Below, piece by piece: positions 6,133 to 9,710 of a stretch of 9,710 bases of DNA; within the stretch, counting starts at the first letter, position 1, and each line of letters begins with the position of its first letter. Made by a program: the position numbers and the translations under genes. This stretch comes from CAZBZG01 sp964496245 (GTDB taxonomy: Bacteria; Planctomycetota; SZUA-567): positions 1 to 9,710 of the forward strand of contig CAZBZG010000186.1 in NCBI GenBank assembly GCA_964496245.1, given 5' to 3'. The notes under the pieces are model-generated. The model did not search any database, was not told the origin of the DNA, and worked only from the letters and a program-made list of their open reading frames with translations.

Positions 6133-7497
6133 ATGGCGGCTGAATCGCAGCAGACGATCGAAGAACGTCTCGACGCATTCGATTTCGATACGCGCAAACA
6201 GGCGCTGGAGACGCTGGCCGCGGATCTCGCGAGCGGCGCGCACGAGGTGCCCGACCCGGGCGGCGCGGTCAACGTGCACACCCACTCCTTCTTCAGCTTC
6301 AATGCCGCGGGCCTCTCGCCCGCCCGCATCGCCTGGGAGGCGCGCAAGACAGGCCTGGACGTGGCGGGCGTGGTCGATTTCGACGTGCTCGACGCCATGG
6401 ACGAGATCCTGCTCGCCGGCGATCTTCTGGGCCTGCGCACGGTGGCTGCGCTCGAGACCCGGGTCTTCATGGACGCCTACGCGGACCAGGAGATCAACTC
6501 GCCCGGCGAACCGGGCGTGAGCTACTTCATGGGCACCGGCTTCTTCCGGCTGCCGGAAGCGGACTCGCCGGCCACCGACCAGCTCACGAACCTCCGCCGC
6601 ACGGCGGACGAGCGCAACCGCACGCTCCTCGACCGCCTGCGCGCACACGTCGCGCCCGTGGAGTTGGACTACGAAGCCGACGTCCGCAGCCGCACGCCTG
6701 CCGGCAACGCGACCGAGCGGCACATGCTCGAGGCGCTCGACGACAAGGCGCGCGCGCATTTCGGCGAAGGCGCGGACCTCGCCGCCTACTGGGCGAAGAC
6801 GCTCGATCTCAGTGCGGACGAAGTCGCCAACCTGTTGACCGATCGCGTGGCCCTGTTGAACTTGATCCGCAAGAAGCTCATGAAGCGCGGCGGGGTGGGG
6901 TACGTGCAGCCCGGCCGTGAGACCTTCCCGGCGGTCGAAGACGTGTCAGCCATGATCCGCGCGTGCGGGGCCGTCCCCTGCGCCACGTGGCTCGACGGCA
7001 CATCCGACGGCGAAGCCGATCCGGACAGGCTCCTCGACGACTACGTGCGGCTGGGGTGCCTGGCGATCAACATCATCCCGGACCGCAACTGGAACATCGC
7101 GGACGCGGCCGTCAAGGAGGCCAAGCTCGCCAACCTCGCGGCCCTCGTCAAGGCGGCCAAGGAGCGTTGCCTCATTTTCTCCGTCGGCACCGAGATGAAC
7201 GCCTACGGCCAGAAGGCGGTCGACACGTTCGACGCGCCCGAGATGCAGCCGTTCGCCGCCGACTTCCGGGACGGGGCTTACATCCTTTACGGCCACACCC
7301 TGCTCGCGCGCGCGATCAACAAGGGCCGCATGAGTGCGTGGGCGAACGAAACCTTTGCCCAGGACCGCGCCTCGGCCAACGCCTTCTACCTGGCCGCGGG
7401 CCGCACCGGCGCGCCGCCGCGGGACGCGGGCAAGCGCCTCGAAGCGCTCGACGCCGACGCGGCGCCCGCGGACGTTCTGCAGGCGCTCGAGGCGTGA
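6133..7497 (+). CDS. PHP-domain protein of unknown substrate, in the sugar-use cluster
   Basis: A 454-residue protein with a PHP (polymerase and histidinol phosphatase) fold, a metal-dependent phosphoesterase or hydrolase family. Evidence is the strand NVHTHSFFSFN (47-57) with the H-x-H metal pair H49/H51, then helix GLSPARIAWEARKTGL and strand DVAGVVDFD (76-84), then an ALETR strand with a conserved acidic residue (E108). Classical members have D-H in the second motif; here it is DFD, so the usual histidine is replaced by F83. A long insertion (about 140-255) separates this from a C-terminal part with GCLAINIIPDRNW (308-320) and FSVGTEMNAYG (349-359). The ATG at 6133 is preceded by GGGAG at 6 nt; an in-frame ATG at 6115 with AAGGG at 4 nt would add six residues. 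It is the first gene of an operon with the downstream dehydrogenase and divergent from rhaB. This suggests action on a sugar or sugar phosphate, but the reaction is unknown. Confidence 0.8.
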   Translation: MAAESQQTIEERLDAFDFDTRKQALETLAADLASGAHEVPDPGGAVNVHTHSFFSFNAAGLSPARIAWEARKTGLDVAGVVDFDVLDAMDEILLAGDLLGLRTVAALETRVFMDAYADQEINSPGEPGVSYFMGTGFFRLPEADSPATDQLTNLRRTADERNRTLLDRLRAHVAPVELDYEADVRSRTPAGNATERHMLEALDDKARAHFGEGADLAAYWAKTLDLSADEVANLLTDRVALLNLIRKKLMKRGGVGYVQPGRETFPAVEDVSAMIRACGAVPCATWLDGTSDGEADPDRLLDDYVRLGCLAINIIPDRNWNIADAAVKEAKLANLAALVKAAKERCLIFSVGTEMNAYGQKAVDTFDAPEMQPFAADFRDGAYILYGHTLLARAINKGRMSAWANETFAQDRASANAFYLAAGRTGAPPRDAGKRLEALDADAAPADVLQALEA

Positions 7498-7550
7498 ACC
7501 GTTGCCGCCTGTGCGTGCGCGCGCGGCAGACTTCTGCGAAGGGGGACGAC

Positions 7551-8363
7551 ATGCCCGAAACGCTCCAAGACAAGCGCGCCCTGGTCACGGGCGCGGCCCA
7601 GGGCCTGGGACGGGCCATTGCCGAGCGCCTGGCGGACGAAGGCTGCGGCGTGGCCGTGGCCGACATCCAGGCGGATGCGGCTGGCGCGGCCGCCGAAGCC
7701 ATTCAGGCGAAGACCGGCCGGCAGACGATCGGCATCCCCGCAGACGTATCGGACGAGTCGCAGGTGGAGGCCTTGTTTGCGCAGACGGTCGACGGCCTGG
7801 GCGGGCTCGACATCGTGGTGGCGAACGCGGCCATCCTGATCGCCGCGCCCATCACGGAAGCGGACGCCGAGCAATGGCGCGCAGTGATGAACGTCAATCT
7901 CTTCGGCAACTTCCTCACCCTGAAGCACGCCTGCCGCGTGCTCGAGCCCCAGGGGCGCGGTTCCATCATCCAGATCAATTCCAAGTCCGGCAAGAAGGGC
8001 AGCGCCCGCAACTCGGCCTATGCGGCGAGCAAGTTCGGCGGCATCGGGCTCGTGCAGAGCGTGGCCCTGGAGATGGCCGCCTCCGGCGTACGCGTCAATG
8101 CCATCTGCCCGGGGAACCTGCTCGAGAGCCCGCTCTGGGCCGACCCGGGCAAGGGCCTCTTCAAGCAGTACCTCGATACGGGCAAGGTGCCCGGCGCTAC
8201 CACCGTGGAGGACGTGCGCCAGCACTACGTCAATCAGGTCCCCATGAAGCGCGGCTGCACCTACGAGGACATCTGCAATGCCGTGGCCTTCCTCGCCTCC
8301 GACCAGTCCGCCTACATGACCGGCCAGGCTCTCAACGTCACGGGTGGACAGGAAATGGGCTGA
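7551..8363 (+). CDS. Short-chain dehydrogenase, sorbitol-6-phosphate 2-dehydrogenase (SrlD)-like
   Basis: A 270-residue classical SDR oxidoreductase. The nucleotide-binding TGAAQGLG (13-20) and D38 at the end of the second strand point to NAD(H). The NAA motif (92-94), N116, S144 and Y157-x3-K161 form the catalytic set. Beyond the family core, several stretches match my memory of E. coli SrlD closely: IIQINSKSGK (139-148), KFGG (161-164), GNLLESP (188-194), VPMKRGCTYED (230-240) and the C-terminal TGQALNVTGGQ (257-267). SrlD interconverts sorbitol 6-phosphate and fructose 6-phosphate. In this rhamnulokinase context a 6-deoxyhexose derivative or lactaldehyde is equally possible, so no symbol is given. 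The ATG at 7551 has a strong AAGGGGG ribosome-binding site, and a 53-nt gap separates it from the PHP gene, implying one operon. It converges on araC. Confidence 0.9.
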   Translation: MPETLQDKRALVTGAAQGLGRAIAERLADEGCGVAVADIQADAAGAAAEAIQAKTGRQTIGIPADVSDESQVEALFAQTVDGLGGLDIVVANAAILIAAPITEADAEQWRAVMNVNLFGNFLTLKHACRVLEPQGRGSIIQINSKSGKKGSARNSAYAASKFGGIGLVQSVALEMAASGVRVNAICPGNLLESPLWADPGKGLFKQYLDTGKVPGATTVEDVRQHYVNQVPMKRGCTYEDICNAVAFLASDQSAYMTGQALNVTGGQEMG

Positions 8364-8410
8364 TGGCAGATCTCTCACCGGGAAGCTTGGTGCCCTGAGT
8401 CCCCTGCGCT

Positions 8411-8481
8411 GTGCCACGGCGGGCTTGTCCCGCCGTGCCGGGGAACGGGAAGCGCACGGCCGGACGAGCCGGCCGTGGCAC
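8411..8481. repeat. Inverted pair of perfect hairpins, REP/BIME-like element, between convergent genes
   Basis: The outer ends GTGCCACGGC (8411-8420) and GCCGTGGCAC (8472-8481) are exact reverse complements. Within are two perfect 9-bp hairpins. One is CACGGCGGG (8415-8423) with CCCGCCGTG (8429-8437), loop CTTGT. The other is CACGGCCGG (8455-8463) with CCGGCCGTG (8469-8477), loop ACGAG. Read on opposite strands, the two units are nearly the same sequence, and the stem difference is compensated on the partner side so pairing is kept. The element fills the gap between the SDR stop (8363) and the araC stop (8510). It could act as a two-way transcription barrier or 3'-end stabiliser, although T-tracts are absent. 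Confidence 0.65.
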
Positions 8482-8509
8482 CCTGGGAACGTTGCGGTGA
8501 CACCCGACC

Positions 8510-9292
8510 CTACCCTTGGCGTTTGCGGAAACCCGCCGGGCCCAGGCCCAGCATGCGTTTGAAGGCCTTGGAGAAGTGGTAACGGTCGCAGAAGCCGGTG
8601 TCCTCGGCGATCTCCTCGATCGACGCGTCGGTGGTGTGGAGCAGAATGCACGCGCGCTCGATGCGCTTGCGCAGGAGAAAGGCCTGCGGGGTTTCGCCCA
8701 CCTGCCGCCGGAAGAGCCGGATGAAGGCGTTGGTGTTCATGTGCGCCTCGTCCGCCAGCACGTCGTTCGGGTGCGGTGCAGCCGGATCCTCCTCGAACCG
8801 TTGGATGGCCGCGCGTACGCGGGCGTCCGCGTAGACCGTGCCGAGTTTGTCGTCCGGTACCCGGCTCAACGCGAAACAGGCGAGGGTCTGGAGGTACAGG
8901 CCGAGCTGGAGGCGCTGACGGCGTCCGCCGGCCTCCAAGGCGGCGCTCGCCCGCGCGAGCACTTCCCGGAGTTCGCGGGTCAGCGGAAAGACGAAGAGGG
9001 CGGGCGCCACGCGGTCGTAGGGAGGGCCAGCCAGGAAGTGCAGGTAGAACTGCTCGGTCTCGCATCGGCTCTCTGAAGCGAACGGCGTGTGCGGCGGAAT
9101 GGCCATGCAACGCCGCGGGTCGAGGCACACGCGTTCGGCCCCGAGGATCACGGATGCACCGGGTCGCGGATCCCAGTAGAACCGCCAGAAGGGCGCCTGC
9201 AGACTGGCATGCGTCCAGTCCGCAAGCACGACACGCTGGCACGCGAGTATGTGGATGCCGGGGGCGGGGTAGCGGGGGGCCTGAGCGGGCAC
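8510..9292 (-). CDS. AraC-family transcriptional regulator
   Basis: A 260-residue DNA-binding regulator that probably senses a sugar through its N-terminal half and activates nearby carbohydrate genes. The C-terminal AraC domain has two helix-turn-helix units: about 177-200 (VLADEAHMNTNAFIRLFRRQ) and about 224-257 (SIEEIAEDTGF, then YHFSKAFKRMLGLGPAGFRK). The second matches the family signature well. The N-terminal part (about 10-110) is consistent with a cupin-like ligand domain but has no diagnostic motif. The open frame continues far upstream to 9694, where it is antisense to the fucosidase gene. I chose the GTG at 9292 because GAGGAG lies 5 nt before it and a promoter fits just upstream. 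It is divergent from the fucosidase gene, the usual arrangement for an AraC activator and its target, and convergent with the SDR gene. Confidence 0.9.
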   Translation of the reverse strand: MPAQAPRYPAPGIHILACQRVVLADWTHASLQAPFWRFYWDPRPGASVILGAERVCLDPRRCMAIPPHTPFASESRCETEQFYLHFLAGPPYDRVAPALFVFPLTRELREVLARASAALEAGGRRQRLQLGLYLQTLACFALSRVPDDKLGTVYADARVRAAIQRFEEDPAAPHPNDVLADEAHMNTNAFIRLFRRQVGETPQAFLLRKRIERACILLHTTDASIEEIAEDTGFCDRYHFSKAFKRMLGLGPAGFRKRQG

Positions 9293-9314
9293 GGGGACTC
9301 CTCGTGGGCTTTGC

Positions 9315-9327
9315 GTGTATTCTACAC
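9315..9327. promoter_or_regulatory. Palindrome GTGTA-TTC-TACAC over the araC -10 box
   Basis: A perfect 5-bp inverted repeat with a 3-nt centre. It is centred on the predicted -10 hexamer of the araC promoter, a natural place for repression or autoregulation. It is A+T-rich compared with its surroundings. Confidence 0.35.
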
Positions 9328-9346
9328 AAAAAAGGTGCCCTGTCAC
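9319..9346 (-). promoter_or_regulatory. Probable promoter of the AraC-family regulator gene
   Basis: On the minus strand, GTGACA (9346-9341) and TAGAAT (9324-9319) are separated by 16 nt, each one base from the sigma-70 consensus. Transcription would begin near 9312, about 20 nt before the GTG start at 9292. Confidence 0.5.
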
Positions 9347-9370
9347 ATTTCGTTTCGGTCTTGACGCGTC

Positions 9371-9376
9371 TATAGT
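9371..9376 (+). promoter_or_regulatory. Probable -10 box of the fucosidase gene promoter
   Basis: TATAGT, the same hexamer as in the PHP-SDR promoter, lies 51 nt before the fucosidase ATG. At a 16-18 nt spacing upstream there is only TTTCGT-like sequence, with no recognisable -35. This fits a promoter needing an activator, plausibly the divergent AraC protein. A TTGACG at 9361-9366 is only 4 nt away and cannot be its -35. Confidence 0.45.
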
Positions 9377-9427
9377 ACCCACCAGGACGCAACACGGGCT
9401 TGACGCATGTCCCCAGGAGGACCTCCC

Positions 9428-9710
9428 ATGGCCAAACCCAAGGCAGCCCAGGCGCGCGAACGGGCGCGACGCATGACGTGGTGGCACGAAGCGCGGTTCG
9501 GCATGTTCATCCACTGGGGCTTGTACGCCCAGCTGGGTCGCCACGAATGGGTCATGAACCGCGAGCGCATCCCCAAGACGGAGTACGAACAACTGGCCGA
9601 CACCTGGAAGCCGAAACGCCGGCCGGCGCGGGAATGGGCGCGCCTGGCCAAAGCCGCGGGCATGAAGTACATGGTCATGACCACCAAGCACCACGAGGGC
9701 TTCTGCCTCT
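9428..9710 (+). CDS. Alpha-L-fucosidase, glycoside hydrolase family 29 (N-terminal part; runs off the window)
   Basis: Only the first 94 codons are present. The family hallmark is clear: MTWWHEARFGMFIHWGLYA (residues 16-34), EWVMNRERIPKTEYEQLA (39-56), and AREWARLAKAAGMKYMV followed by TTKHHEGFCL (about 66-94), with the HH pair of the GH29 active site. The enzyme hydrolyses terminal alpha-linked L-fucose from glycans. The nucleophile aspartate lies beyond the window end. The ATG at 9428 follows a perfect AGGAGG by 7 nt. No signal peptide is visible from this start: the N-terminus (MAKPKAAQARERARRM) is basic and hydrophilic, suggesting a cytoplasmic enzyme acting on imported oligosaccharides, unless the true start is elsewhere. 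It is divergent from the AraC regulator gene. Confidence 0.93.
   Translation, partial: MAKPKAAQARERARRMTWWHEARFGMFIHWGLYAQLGRHEWVMNRERIPKTEYEQLADTWKPKRRPAREWARLAKAAGMKYMVMTTKHHEGFCL

Noticed and set aside
5962..6759. N-terminal extension of the rhaB frame to 765 residues
   Set aside because: The extra part is antisense to the PHP gene and crosses its promoter. The family N-terminus and a GAGGAG site support the ATG at 5961.
9361..9376. TTGACG and TATAGT as a promoter pair for the fucosidase gene
   Set aside because: They are separated by only 4 nt, far too close for -35 and -10 boxes of one promoter.
7386..9395. Minus-strand open frame of 669 codons
   Set aside because: Antisense to the dehydrogenase and PHP 3' end and out of frame with the AraC gene. 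It passes through the hairpin element and has no domain content.
9293..9694. Upstream extension of the AraC frame (394 residues)
   Set aside because: The extension overlaps the fucosidase coding region in antisense and the promoter region. The GTG at 9292 has a good ribosome-binding site.
1..9710. CRISPR array, tRNA or rRNA gene, insertion sequence, phage or toxin-antitoxin module
   Set aside because: No regularly spaced repeats, no cloverleaf or rRNA-like sequence, and no transposase or integrase motif was seen on either strand.

Overview
The window is G+C-rich throughout (about two thirds by eye) and densely coded. Gene content includes a Hanks-type kinase with one membrane segment, a PcrA/UvrD helicase, a rhamnulokinase, a PHP-domain protein, a short-chain dehydrogenase, an AraC regulator and a GH29 fucosidase. 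This mix suggests a polysaccharide-degrading heterotroph, most likely from the Planctomycetota-Verrucomicrobiota-Lentisphaerota-Kiritimatiellota group. That placement is an inference from gene content and composition only; no rRNA is present.

Layout. Positions 1-171 hold the 3' end of a plus-strand gene that looks like part of a von Willebrand A domain. It converges on a minus-strand block which, in transcription order, is rhamnulokinase rhaB (5961-4462), helicase pcrA (4275-2038) and a transmembrane Ser/Thr kinase (1971-208). Divergent from rhaB, a strong sigma-70-type promoter at 6032-6060 drives a PHP-domain protein (6133-7497) followed by an SrlD-like short-chain dehydrogenase (7551-8363). 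The dehydrogenase converges on an AraC-family regulator (9292-8510). The regulator is divergent from an alpha-L-fucosidase gene (9428 onward) that runs off the window.

How it fits together. The right two thirds look like a 6-deoxyhexose (L-rhamnose/L-fucose) utilisation region. GH29 would release L-fucose from glycans, and RhaB phosphorylates a 6-deoxy-ketohexose. The PHP protein and dehydrogenase would act on sugar or sugar-phosphate intermediates, and the AraC protein is the likely local activator. No isomerase, aldolase or transporter gene is in the window, so the pathway is incomplete here. The helicase and kinase are a housekeeping and signalling pair, probably unrelated to sugar use.

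Non-coding structure. Two intergenic elements (4346-4416 and 8411-8481) share one architecture but not sequence. Each is a pair of hairpins in inverted orientation, with common outer arms and complementary loops, resembling REP/BIME-type repeats. The rhaB/PHP divergent promoter carries a perfect 10-bp inverted repeat around its -35 box. The araC promoter carries a 13-nt palindrome centred on its -10 box.
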